In this document: positions 41,894-50,440 of the stretch, one piece after another
Layout: every line of letters starts with the position of its first letter
Position numbering within the stretch: position 1 is the first letter of the stretch
NCBI RefSeq assembly: GCF_001894985.1
Contig: NZ_BCXG01000024.1
Span: forward strand, 1-64,000
DNA length: 64,000 nt
Direction: 5' to 3'
Origin: Rhodococcus tukisamuensis NBRC 100609
GTDB taxonomy: Bacteria; Actinomycetota; Actinomycetes; Mycobacteriales; Mycobacteriaceae
The notes under the pieces: model-generated
Databases searched by the model: none
What the model saw: only the letters and a program-made list of their open reading frames with translations
What the model was told of the DNA's origin: nothing
Position numbers and translations under genes: made by a program

Positions 41894-42816
41894 CTCGAAC
41901 TGCGCAGGAAGCCATCGACCTCTTCACCCCCCGCGTGTCGGCGGAGTTGTGGGACGAGATCGGTCCGTTCGTCCGCGACGCGGTGCGCCGCGGATTCGAA
42001 CCCACGTCGATACCGAAGGTCGCCGGCGACCGCATGGCGATAGTCGCGTCCATGGTCATCTGGGCTGTCGCGCAGGGAATGGAACTCGACGTCGAAGAGA
42101 TCTTCCATCCGGCGACGGTCAACCGCTACTCGGTGACCTTCCCCGGCCTGTCCGAGGCCACCCGATCATCGCGCCGAGCGACACTGACGACCCTGTCACG
42201 GCGCATCACCCGAATCGCGCCCTGGGAACCGCCGCGCAAGGTCCTGCACTCCTCGACGGAATACCGGCCGTACACCGACGGCCAGACACGTCGTCTACTC
42301 CGATGTGTGGACATGCAGGCGACCCCCTTCCGTAGCCACGGCCTGTCGTGCGTACTGGCGCTCGGGCTCGGTGCGGGACTGAGGACTTCCGAGATCCGAG
42401 GGGCCACCGGCGACGACGTCGTCAGCCGTCGATCGCACCTGGCCGTCCGTGTGCGCGGTCCCCACGCCCGGACGGTCCCTGTCCTCGACCGGTACGCGCC
42501 GGTCGTCGCCGAATGTGCTGCCCGCACCGGTCGAGCGCACCTGTTCCGGGAACCACCACCGCGCAGTGAGTACCTCTCGACGTTCCTCGGCAAGTGCGAG
42601 ATTCCGACACGGTTGCGGCCCTTGCATGTGAGTCGGCTCCGCGCGACTTGGGCGGTGACGATGATCCAGACGGTTCCTCTCCCCGTCTTCCGGAACCTGT
42701 TCGGATGCACCTCCCAGAACACCCTGAGCAGGTTGCTCGCCTGGGTACCGCCCACACCCCCGGAGAGCTTGAACCCCGAACTGCTCGACCTCGTCACCAA
42801 GGCAGCCCCGCCATGA
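41890..42816 (+). CDS. Cassette 2 protein B: tyrosine-recombinase-like protein without nucleophile
   Basis: A 308-residue homologue. Arm-I Arg in GAGLRTSEIRG; HVSRLRATW keeps a His in front of the second Arg, unlike copies 1 and 3. The later His of LGH is replaced (LFGCTSQ) and no Tyr follows. The most divergent of the three B proteins. Coupled to C by ATGA overlap. Confidence 0.78.
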   Translation: MTRTAQEAIDLFTPRVSAELWDEIGPFVRDAVRRGFEPTSIPKVAGDRMAIVASMVIWAVAQGMELDVEEIFHPATVNRYSVTFPGLSEATRSSRRATLTTLSRRITRIAPWEPPRKVLHSSTEYRPYTDGQTRRLLRCVDMQATPFRSHGLSCVLALGLGAGLRTSEIRGATGDDVVSRRSHLAVRVRGPHARTVPVLDRYAPVVAECAARTGRAHLFREPPPRSEYLSTFLGKCEIPTRLRPLHVSRLRATWAVTMIQTVPLPVFRNLFGCTSQNTLSRLLAWVPPTPPESLNPELLDLVTKAAPP

Positions 42817-44519
42817 CACGGCGTCGCGCACGACCGTTCCGCGACATCGACATCCGAGTGAACCACTGCGAGACTTGGCAGTTCAAACGAGCCTTGGCGG
42901 TCCTCGGGCACTGCAGCGCACGCGCCTTCGTCAACAAGGTATTCGCCCAGAAGGCCGGCGCGAAACGGAAATTGACCGGGGACGCGCTCATCGTGGCGTT
43001 CCTGCTCACCCCGATGCTGAGCATGGATATGCACCTGGTCATGGTGACTGCCACCATCCGAGGATGGAGTCCGTCTCAACGCAGAGCCGTCGGACTCGAC
43101 AAGGGCGTTGACGTCACCTACAAGATGGTGTGTGACGGATTCGCCAAACTGTGCCGGGTCTGCGATCGCGTCGACGACGACGACGCTGCCGACGAGGTCG
43201 CCGACTACGGCGTCGCCTCATTGGCGCAGGCATTCCTCAACGCCTCGCTGTCCATCTATCCGCCCACCGGTGCGGTGGCACTCGACAGCACTGACCTCGA
43301 AACATGGGCACGAATCCGCTACAGCAAAGTGCTTGTCGACGAAGACCCCGACACTCCTCCACAGGATCGTCAGGACCATCCAGCGGACGCCACCCGCCAA
43401 CAACGAAGGTCGGTCAAACGTGCACACCACCGGCCCCTCGCTCCGAGAGAGCCACCGGACTACCGCCGCCGCTACACGGTCGACCCGGACGCGCGCGCCG
43501 CGCACCGCAGTGCAGGTGCGACCGAAACCAGCATCTACGTCGGCTACGAGGCGCATGTGGTCACCGATGTTCCCGCCAAGCCGGGCACCGGCCCAGTCCC
43601 GCATGTGGCCCGCTCGATGCACCTCGTGTGTGCCGGCTACCACCGCGGTGTCGCCGGGCTGATCGCCGTCCTCTTCGCGGGCGATCTACCTCGACCGCAC
43701 GAGGTCATTTGCGATCGCGCATACAACTGGACTCGCGCGGTGCTCTTCTCGCTACCGCTGCTCCGCTGTGGATACACCCCGATCGTCGACCTGCACAGCA
43801 GGCAGTACGGAGTCCATCCCGGACCTATCGAGGGAACCCTCTGGATCGACGGCACGCTCTACACCGAATGCCTGCCGCAGCGGCTGCGTCACATCCCACG
43901 CCTCACTCGCGACATGGACGAGGGTGACAAGATTCGTGCCCAGCAAGAGCGGGCGCTTCGAGCTCCGTACGAGTTCGTGCCGCTCGGCGCGAAGCGGCGG
44001 GACGGAACGCAGCGCTTCCGGGGGCCGGCGGTGTGGCCGGCACGGATCCGCAGTCCCTTGTCTCCGCGATCGATGAGACTTGGTTACGAGCATCCGACCG
44101 TGCAATGCGACCGCCGCCGTCCGGATGACCCCTGCGCCTGCTGCAAGACGGTGACGCTCAGCAACGAGGACCAGCCGCAGATCCGAATGCCGTTCCCGCA
44201 CGGGAGCCGTCAGTGGTTCGCGTCCTACTACCGCCGGGTGGGTATCGAATCGGCGTTCGGCGGGCTGAAAAGCAATGTGCTGCACCTGCGCCGTGGGTAC
44301 TTCCGGATCTTTGGCCTCACCGCGCACCGACTACTGCTCGGCTTCACCCTCGCCGCGATGAATGTGGTGACCTTGCGGTACTGGCACCTCGAACGCGACC
44401 TGCCCGACCCCTGGGGACAGGTACTCGGGGAACCCGATCCTCCGCCCGCCGCTTCACGGCGGCGAAGTTCCCGCCGAGGGGCCTCACATCGGGCGAGGGC
44501 AGACGGGAACGGCCTCTAG
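42813..44519 (+). CDS. Cassette 2 protein C: DDE transposase
   Basis: A 568-residue protein with the full DDE set: VALDSTDLETW, VICDRAYNW and YYRRVGIESAFGGLKSN. About half identical by eye to copies 1 and 3, so this cassette is an older or separately acquired relative rather than a recent duplicate. The Cys-rich patch (DDPCACCKT) is kept. Confidence 0.87.
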   Translation: MTRRRARPFRDIDIRVNHCETWQFKRALAVLGHCSARAFVNKVFAQKAGAKRKLTGDALIVAFLLTPMLSMDMHLVMVTATIRGWSPSQRRAVGLDKGVDVTYKMVCDGFAKLCRVCDRVDDDDAADEVADYGVASLAQAFLNASLSIYPPTGAVALDSTDLETWARIRYSKVLVDEDPDTPPQDRQDHPADATRQQRRSVKRAHHRPLAPREPPDYRRRYTVDPDARAAHRSAGATETSIYVGYEAHVVTDVPAKPGTGPVPHVARSMHLVCAGYHRGVAGLIAVLFAGDLPRPHEVICDRAYNWTRAVLFSLPLLRCGYTPIVDLHSRQYGVHPGPIEGTLWIDGTLYTECLPQRLRHIPRLTRDMDEGDKIRAQQERALRAPYEFVPLGAKRRDGTQRFRGPAVWPARIRSPLSPRSMRLGYEHPTVQCDRRRPDDPCACCKTVTLSNEDQPQIRMPFPHGSRQWFASYYRRVGIESAFGGLKSNVLHLRRGYFRIFGLTAHRLLLGFTLAAMNVVTLRYWHLERDLPDPWGQVLGEPDPPPAASRRRSSRRGASHRARADGNGL

Positions 44520-44738
44520 CGACCACGCCCCGCACTGGGACCAAAGGGCCCCAGGGGAGTGTCGTGAGTCACATGCCGAAAGCTCGCCGTTGAGGCGTGA
44601 ATTCGGGGGTGCGCGTACTGGGAAGCGCCCACCCAAGTCCTGCAGACGGCGGGTCGTCGACGCAGATCTGAAAATTCGGCGGGAAATGCCGGGATTCTGT
44701 CACTGGCGGGTTGATAGGTGAACCCGATCGGTGCTGAT

Positions 44739-44880
44739 GGGTGAACACCCTGTGGAGAGGTGTTCACCCATGACGGAGCGTGGTGGGCCGCATGCGGATT
44801 GGGTAGGCTTACCGGTCAGTAATCACACTTAAGGATGGCTCCAGATCACACAGATCTGGATGAACTCCAGGTTGGGGCAG
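44739..44880. repeat. Palindromic site and left-end block right of cassette 2
   Basis: GGGTGAACACC, spacer CTGTGGAGA, GGTGTTCACCC (44739-44769), preceded by a half-site GGTGAAC, then the conserved left-end block with the perfect CCAGATC-ACACA-GATCTGG repeat. The left arm and CTGTGGAG are identical to the sequence touching tRNA-Gly at 59683-59701. The 220 bp between gene C and the site are not shared with cassettes 1 and 3. Confidence 0.82.
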
Positions 44881-45016
44881 GCAGGTACGCAATCACCGGA
44901 TCGACGACTTGCCGCGCCGTCTGACCGGCGATGGGAGGGATTGCCCCTGAGCGGGGTGACGAGTCGGCTGAACTAGGCGCGGCCCCGGTAGCCCGGCTCT
45001 GTTCTCTGGGTATGGG

Positions 45017-45151
45017 TCAGGTCCCCGGCACGTTGAACTGCTCACGCAGTGTGGCGTTGAAGTCGAGATGCCCGTCCATGCCGAAGGTGGCCAGCGTGTG
45101 CCACCATGCCTCGAGGGGGAATCCACTGGGACTGCTGTCGACTAGTGTCAC
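45017..45151 (-). CDS. Short fragment or small protein (44 aa)
   Basis: Reads LEAWWHTLATFGMDGHLDFN then ATLREQFNVPGT, which looks like the end of a larger folded protein. The GTG at 45151 may not be a true start, since the frame is open further upstream under the divergent gene. Probably a remnant. 44881-45016 holds nothing else. Confidence 0.35.
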   Translation of the reverse strand: MTLVDSSPSGFPLEAWWHTLATFGMDGHLDFNATLREQFNVPGT

Positions 45152-45154
45152 GAC

Positions 45155-46015
45155 GTGAAACCTGATCAAGTACGGAAACCGCGATGGTGGTGTGCAGTTA
45201 TCGCCGTCGTCCTGGGAACGCTGACGATTGTCCTATCGACAATCTCTCTTGAACGCACTGGTTGGACTGCAGCAGAGTTCAAGCAGAATTGCGCCTCAGC
45301 GGCGATCGCCCTGATCAATCTCGTGTTGGGTGGCATCGGTGCCGTGGCAGGCTTCGCGGCTACACGGCCGGGTGTACGCGGGCGATATGCTGTGGGAACC
45401 TTCGCGGCCGCAGTCCTCCTGGTCGTCTTGCTCGTCGCTGTGGGGACGCACAAGCAGGCGGAACTCGGCACCTTGCCCACGTGGCTGTCAGCCTTCGGTG
45501 CGGTGTTTACGGCTGGTGGCGTTCTCCTCGCATTGACGTCGTACCGGACACAGCAGCGCGCAAACCTGGAAGATCAAGCAAACCAAGCACGCATGATCCG
45601 AATCAGCTACTTTCCCGGTCCAATTAAGGACGGCAAAAAGACATGGTGGATGACAGTCCACAACGCCAGCACTGATCCAGTTTTCGACATCAACATCCGG
45701 GCATTTCGATCTACGGCGGACGACGGCAAACCTATTGCGATGCGTGCGATCGAAGAAACGCCGCTCGGCGAAATCTTCATCACCACGGCTGGGAGAACGA
45801 ATCAGCGAAAGCTCGACGCTGAAGCAGAATTCAAGGTGCTGTGGACTGCCGCTGGCGACGATGAGAAGGTGCCCACTGCGGTTTGCCAATTCACTCTGAT
45901 GGATGCAAAAGGGCGGTTCTGGCTCGTGACGGACCACTATGAGCCGGAGAAGATCTCGAAGCCTGTCAGGCCCGAAGCGGAACAAAGGAAGTCCGCAGGG
46001 TGGGCAAAGTCCTAG
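45155..46015 (+). CDS. Membrane-anchored protein with cytoplasmic beta-rich domain
   Basis: A 286-residue protein with three N-terminal hydrophobic segments (CAVIAVVLGTLTIVLSTI; AIALINLVLGGIGAVAGF; TFAAAVLLVVLLVAVG), a fourth weaker one, then a soluble half (TWWMTVHNASTDPVFDINI; EFKVLWTAAGDDEKV; RFWLVTDHYEPEKI). The layout is like phage-conflict membrane sensors of unknown mechanism, but no family is assigned. GTG start. Confidence 0.65.
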   Translation: MKPDQVRKPRWWCAVIAVVLGTLTIVLSTISLERTGWTAAEFKQNCASAAIALINLVLGGIGAVAGFAATRPGVRGRYAVGTFAAAVLLVVLLVAVGTHKQAELGTLPTWLSAFGAVFTAGGVLLALTSYRTQQRANLEDQANQARMIRISYFPGPIKDGKKTWWMTVHNASTDPVFDINIRAFRSTADDGKPIAMRAIEETPLGEIFITTAGRTNQRKLDAEAEFKVLWTAAGDDEKVPTAVCQFTLMDAKGRFWLVTDHYEPEKISKPVRPEAEQRKSAGWAKS

Positions 46016-46042
46016 CGCGAGAAGGGCGTTCACCTATGCCCT

Positions 46043-47173
46043 TCAACCGTGCCGGGTTTGATGCCACTCCCTTCTTGTGAAGGATGCAGACCATGCCCAA
46101 GCGTTGCCCCGCCGAGCAGCGTGAGCGTGCGGTGAAGATGGTCCTCGACTCCTCGGCGAGTACCGATCTCTCCACACCGCCTGCCGGGCGATCGGTCCGA
46201 GGCTCGGTATAGGCCCAGAATCGCTGCGGACCTGGACCAAGCAGGCCCAAATCGATACTGCCCAGCTACCGGAGCCACCTCAGTGGAGCAGCAGCGGATC
46301 AAGGAACTCGAACGCGAGAATCGAGATCTCAAGGAAGCCAACGAGATCCTGAAAGCAACCTCGATCTTCTTCGCGAGGGAACTGGACCCTCGCCGCCGCT
46401 GATCTGCCAGTTCATCGACCGGATGCGTGCACAGAACTAAAGGGTCGAGTCGATCTGCACCGTCGACCGGCTCATGAGCGACGAGGGCCCGTCCGGCGTT
46501 GTCCGAGGACGGCGGCACCGGACCACGATCCCCGGTGGAAAGAACAGCCGGCGAGACCCGGACCTGCTCGACCGGGACTTCGCCGCCGAGGCACCGAACC
46601 GGAAAGGGGTCACCGATTTCACCTACTGCCGGACGAGGGCCGGGTTCGTCTACGTGGCGTTTGTGATCGACTGCTTCTCCCGGGCGATCGTCGGCTGGCA
46701 CGCGGAGACCGTGAAGGACACAGCTATGGTCACGACTGCGTTGAAGATGGCGTTGTGGCGCCGGGACCACGGTGGCCATGCAGTGGCCGACGGTCTGATC
46801 CATCGCAGCGATGCCGGCAGTCAATACACGTAAGTTGCCATCGCGGAAACCCTTGCGCTGGAATGGATGATGGCATCCATCGGCAGTGTCGGAGATGCGT
46901 ACGACAATGCGTTGGCGGAGTCGATAAGCGGCTTGTTCAAGGCCGAAGCAGTCTCCAAGCGCAGCCCGTTCTTGACAGGGCCGATCAGGACGATCGACGA
47001 CATCGAATTCGCCACGATTGGGTGGGTCGACTGGTTCAACGCCCGCCGGCGTCACAGCACCCTCGACTACATCACGCCCCGGTGAATTCGAGGCGATCTA
47101 CTACGCTCAACCATCGACGCTCCAGTCGGAGTTGTCGCCAGCATAGGGGCGGCAAGAAACCCGGCACGGTTCA
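46043..47173 (+). mobile_element. IS3-family element, degenerate
   Basis: Terminal inverted repeats TCAACCGTGCCGGGTTT and AAACCCGGCACGGTTCA bound about 1.13 kb. orfA begins at 46093 (MPKRCPAEQRERAVKMVLD), then loses frame. orfB shows its DDE motifs in pieces: VTDFTYC, HRSDAGSQYT followed by an in-frame stop, and GDAYDNALAESI, ending ARRRHSTLDY. The stop and shifts make it inactive. Confidence 0.85.
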
Positions 47174-47193
47174 GTCGGGCATAATTCCGCGAC

Positions 47194-48765
47194 ATGGTGA
47201 ATCCAGCACTTCTTGGGCAGCTCGACCTCGCCGCGGCGGTCACAGCGGAGCTCGGCTCCACGTCCCGGCTTCTCCCGGCCCACAGCTGTGATGTCGCGCT
47301 CGTAGCGCACGCACAGGACGCTGAGCGCCATATCCATGCGTCGCTCAAGCGGAACGCCACCGCCAAGCCTGCGAGTGTCGTTTTCGCTGCCAAGCAGAAG
47401 GGGTCTCGTCCGCTCAATCTGTGGCGTCTTCAAGATCGAGTCCTCTACCGAGCGTTGACTGACCGTATTCGCCTGCAACTCCCCGGGCACCTGCAGACCC
47501 GCATGCAGCACATCGACTTTGTAAAGCAACCATTCGATAAATCCGCCAACGTCTACATCAATGTGACCGATATCAGCTCGTTCTACGCCTACATCGATCA
47601 CGATGTCCTAGCGAACGAACTGATCGCCCAGACCGCTGACTACCATGCTGTCACCGCGCTGACTGCCCTGTTGGAGCAGGTAATGGGTGGGCGAGTCGGT
47701 ATTCCCCAGGTCCACTACGGCAGTGACATTCTCGGCGACACCTACATCGACCCGATCCGCCGGAGACTGATCAGGGCCGGGTTCGACACGTACACTTTCT
47801 CCGACGACTTTCGAATCGGCGCCAAGTCGCTCGGCCAGGCGCGAGCCGCACTCGAACTGTGTGCGGCGACCGCGCGTGAGTATGGCCTCGTCCTCAACGA
47901 GTCGAAAACGTATACGTACCATCGCACGACCTACAAATGGACCCTGAATCCACGAAGCGTTGCCGAGCAGACGATTCTGGACACCATGGAACTGAATGAC
48001 GCAGCGGAGTTCCTGTTTTTCGGACCGTATGCCAACGGAGAAGATCCCGACAAGCCGGTGCCGGACCTGAGCGGCCTCGAAGGCGCCGGACCAGCGACAG
48101 CTGACGGCGACGACACAACTCACGATGAACCCGGGCAAGTCGATCCCAAGCACGACCATCTCCTTGACGAGGTCTGGCGTATCTGGATTCGCTCCCAGAG
48201 TGAAAGTCATCCGCCACAGGTGCTGCGGCAGTTGCTGATTCGGGCACTTCCACGCCTTGGTTCCGCAGGAAATTCAGCACCCCTGGGCAAACTCGACGAA
48301 CTCATACGTGAGGCTCCGGATCTCACCCCAGCGGTCGCGAAGTACATTGTGAACCTCGTCGGTGTCGACCCCGATCAACGCCCGTCGGCCGAGGAGGCTA
48401 TCGACCGTATCGCGGGTAGCGACATATTGAGCGAATGGCAGAAGATTTGGCTCGCCCACACCGCCGGCGTGATCGGCAAGTCTGACGAATCCCCGGCCGG
48501 GATCTTCACGTGGCTGCGGGACAGCGTGCGATTCGGGGACGGCGCACTCACTGCGTACGCAGCCGAGGCGCTGGCCCGCTACGTGGTCGGCGCCAACGCT
48601 CGACGTAAAAACATGATTGCTGCGGATCTCGCCGGGGCGCTGAACCGAGTGACTGAGGAACACCGTCTGCCAATTGTCTGGGCATTGGGACAGCTCACCC
48701 CAGCTACGGCACGTCAGGCCGCGGACAACGGCCTCGACAGGCTCCTAGTCCCCGCGGGCAAATGA
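47194..48765 (+). CDS. Reverse transcriptase-like protein, putative defence RT
   Basis: A 523-residue protein. Palm motifs: VTDISSFYAYIDHDVL with Asp126; GIPQ at 169-172 followed by SDILGDTYIDPI; and the catalytic pair Asp204-Asp205 in YTFSDDFRI, where most RTs have YADD. Residues 320-523 are helical, like the alpha-repeat regions of Abi-type RTs. There are no maturase or endonuclease domains, arguing against a group II intron. Translationally coupled to a HEPN gene. Most likely an Abi/DRT-like anti-phage enzyme that makes DNA, possibly template-free or RNA-templated; the class is not determined. Confidence 0.85.
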   Translation: MVNPALLGQLDLAAAVTAELGSTSRLLPAHSCDVALVAHAQDAERHIHASLKRNATAKPASVVFAAKQKGSRPLNLWRLQDRVLYRALTDRIRLQLPGHLQTRMQHIDFVKQPFDKSANVYINVTDISSFYAYIDHDVLANELIAQTADYHAVTALTALLEQVMGGRVGIPQVHYGSDILGDTYIDPIRRRLIRAGFDTYTFSDDFRIGAKSLGQARAALELCAATAREYGLVLNESKTYTYHRTTYKWTLNPRSVAEQTILDTMELNDAAEFLFFGPYANGEDPDKPVPDLSGLEGAGPATADGDDTTHDEPGQVDPKHDHLLDEVWRIWIRSQSESHPPQVLRQLLIRALPRLGSAGNSAPLGKLDELIREAPDLTPAVAKYIVNLVGVDPDQRPSAEEAIDRIAGSDILSEWQKIWLAHTAGVIGKSDESPAGIFTWLRDSVRFGDGALTAYAAEALARYVVGANARRKNMIAADLAGALNRVTEEHRLPIVWALGQLTPATARQAADNGLDRLLVPAGK

Positions 48766-49367
48766 GCGCACCGCTGCTCTCGCTGGACGCCGAGAACTCC
48801 CAGCGACTGATCAATCAGACTCTTGCGGCGCACCGCGAAATGATCGACGCCCTCTCGTTGTCCGACTCCAGAGCCCGACGTCTCGCCGCGGTGAACGTGG
48901 CGGACCGCGAGCAGTTGCAGCGACAGGCGACGCTCGTCCGGTTTCTATCGATCACAGAGTCGTTCTGCACCGAACGGTTGCTGATCGAGATGGAGAAGGC
49001 CATGGCGGCAACTAGCCACCCCGGAGCTCAGGTTATGTGGGAGGACTCGCATGACCGCGCGATCGGCACCTGGGACAGCTTGAAACAGACGTACAAAAGC
49101 TGGCTGGGCGTGGACCCAAAGCTGTGGGAAACCCTCCTAATCCTCGCGAAAGCGCGCAACGCTGTCGCGCACGGCTACGGTCAGCTCACATGGAAGCAGC
49201 AGCGCGACCCGAACAAGCGCCGCACGATGGAGGGCAATTTCCGTAAGTTTGGCATCACGATGGACGGAACCCGCGTCGTCCTCGCGGAGAAGTCGATCGA
49301 CGACTCAGCGGATGTCTGCCACACCTTCATCCGATCGCTCGATGAAGCACTGCGCATCCGATCATGA
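48762..49367 (+). CDS. HEPN-domain protein coupled to the reverse transcriptase
   Basis: A 201-residue helical protein with R-N-A-V-A-H at residues 132-137, the R-x4-H active-site pattern of HEPN ribonucleases, in AKARNAVAHGYGQL. Start ATG overlaps the RT stop (ATGA). In AbiA a HEPN domain is fused to the RT; here the two are separate but coupled. The likely role is an RNase effector or toxin controlled by the RT. After it, 49368-49822 contains no supported feature. Confidence 0.8.
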   Translation: MSAPLLSLDAENSQRLINQTLAAHREMIDALSLSDSRARRLAAVNVADREQLQRQATLVRFLSITESFCTERLLIEMEKAMAATSHPGAQVMWEDSHDRAIGTWDSLKQTYKSWLGVDPKLWETLLILAKARNAVAHGYGQLTWKQQRDPNKRRTMEGNFRKFGITMDGTRVVLAEKSIDDSADVCHTFIRSLDEALRIRS

Positions 49368-49822
49368 GAGTACAGCGCCGAGGCTCGTCGACTCGGTTCC
49401 TGTTGCTCGCTATTGCCGGGACAGCTCGAACTGCGGCTAGCCAGTCGAACGCCACATCGTCGGTGCGCAACGGGCGGGTTGCCTAACGGTGCGACGCGTG
49501 GCAGTTTCTGGAGTGAGGTCAGTCTCGTTAACTGGGCGGTCGCGGTGCAGCCACTCGTACACGCGCGAGCGGGGTGTACGGGTCGTACGTGTGTACGGTA
49601 GGACTGGATGCCGACGCCGCAGTGCGCAGCTCGCTGGCGAATGATGCAAATTGGCGGTGTTCGACAGCTCGTCGTCGGACTGCCGGCTGCACGCAGCGTG
49701 CAGTCATCTCGTCCCCATCTACGCAGGCGCCGGGGTTATGCCGGAGGCCGCTACCAGGCGGTGACGGCCTCCGTGAGCAGATGTGTAGGTTATTGCGGGT
49801 CTGACAAGGCTAGAGAGTTCAG

Positions 49823-50062
49823 CTACTGGTAGAGATCCTTCTGCTTGTTTCGGGTTTCGACCCACTCATCGAATGCTTCGGCGTCCAGTACCTGCAGGAT
49901 CTGGAGCGCTGCGTCCACGCGACCGTCGACCCATCGAAGTGTGAACTCGTTGTCGGCATCCTTGGATTTCTCGTCGTCCCACTGGGCAACTGCCTTTGGC
50001 AGGATGTCGCTCGCGATGAAGTCGCGGATCTGCTCGGTCGTGACGTTTTTGTTCAGGGCCAT
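49823..50062 (-). CDS. Small acidic hypothetical protein (79 aa)
   Basis: A helical soluble protein (TTEQIRDFIASDILPKAVAQ; WVDGRVDAALQILQVLD). ATG at 50062. It lies between the RT-HEPN operon and the large ATPase and reads in the same direction as the latter. No family recognised and no clear ribosome site. 50063-50440 upstream shows nothing else. Confidence 0.55.
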   Translation of the reverse strand: MALNKNVTTEQIRDFIASDILPKAVAQWDDEKSKDADNEFTLRWVDGRVDAALQILQVLDAEAFDEWVETRNKQKDLYQ

Positions 50063-50440
50063 GAGTTAAAGGTACTTGAGACTGACAAGACTGGCCCGTG
50101 CGAAATCTTGCCCCCACGGGCTCTATTTACGAGAGGGTGAGCTGTGTCGACTATTGGTCGAGCTGGACCGCGTCTACATTGACATCCCTAGCTTGTTGCC
50201 CCAGAACGTACGCCGAATGCCATGGTGCGCAGCCCCTCTGCTCAGTCCAGATCGAAGAACTGTATGGAGGTGTCGAGGCTGGCCCCACTTCGGTTGACTC
50301 GCCCCGCAATAACACCCCGGAGCGCCCGCGGCCGGTTGGGCGCTGACACTGGCTAGCTCTAGGTCGAGTTCAGCTCAGTCCTGTTGACGCCGCGGAGCGG
50401 TCTGTTACCGCTTTCGATCCTGGCGCCCCGCACGAACTGG

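Noticed and set aside
46018-46034. GCGTTCACCTATG as another recombination half-site
   Set aside because: Shares only GTTCACC-TAT with the palindrome arm, lacks the left arm and the following conserved block, and sits at the IS3 boundary.
47194-48765. Group II intron or retron interpretation of the reverse transcriptase
   Set aside because: No maturase or endonuclease domain, no intron RNA domain V/VI-like ending and no msr/msd-like structured RNA upstream; the region directly upstream is the end of an IS3 element.
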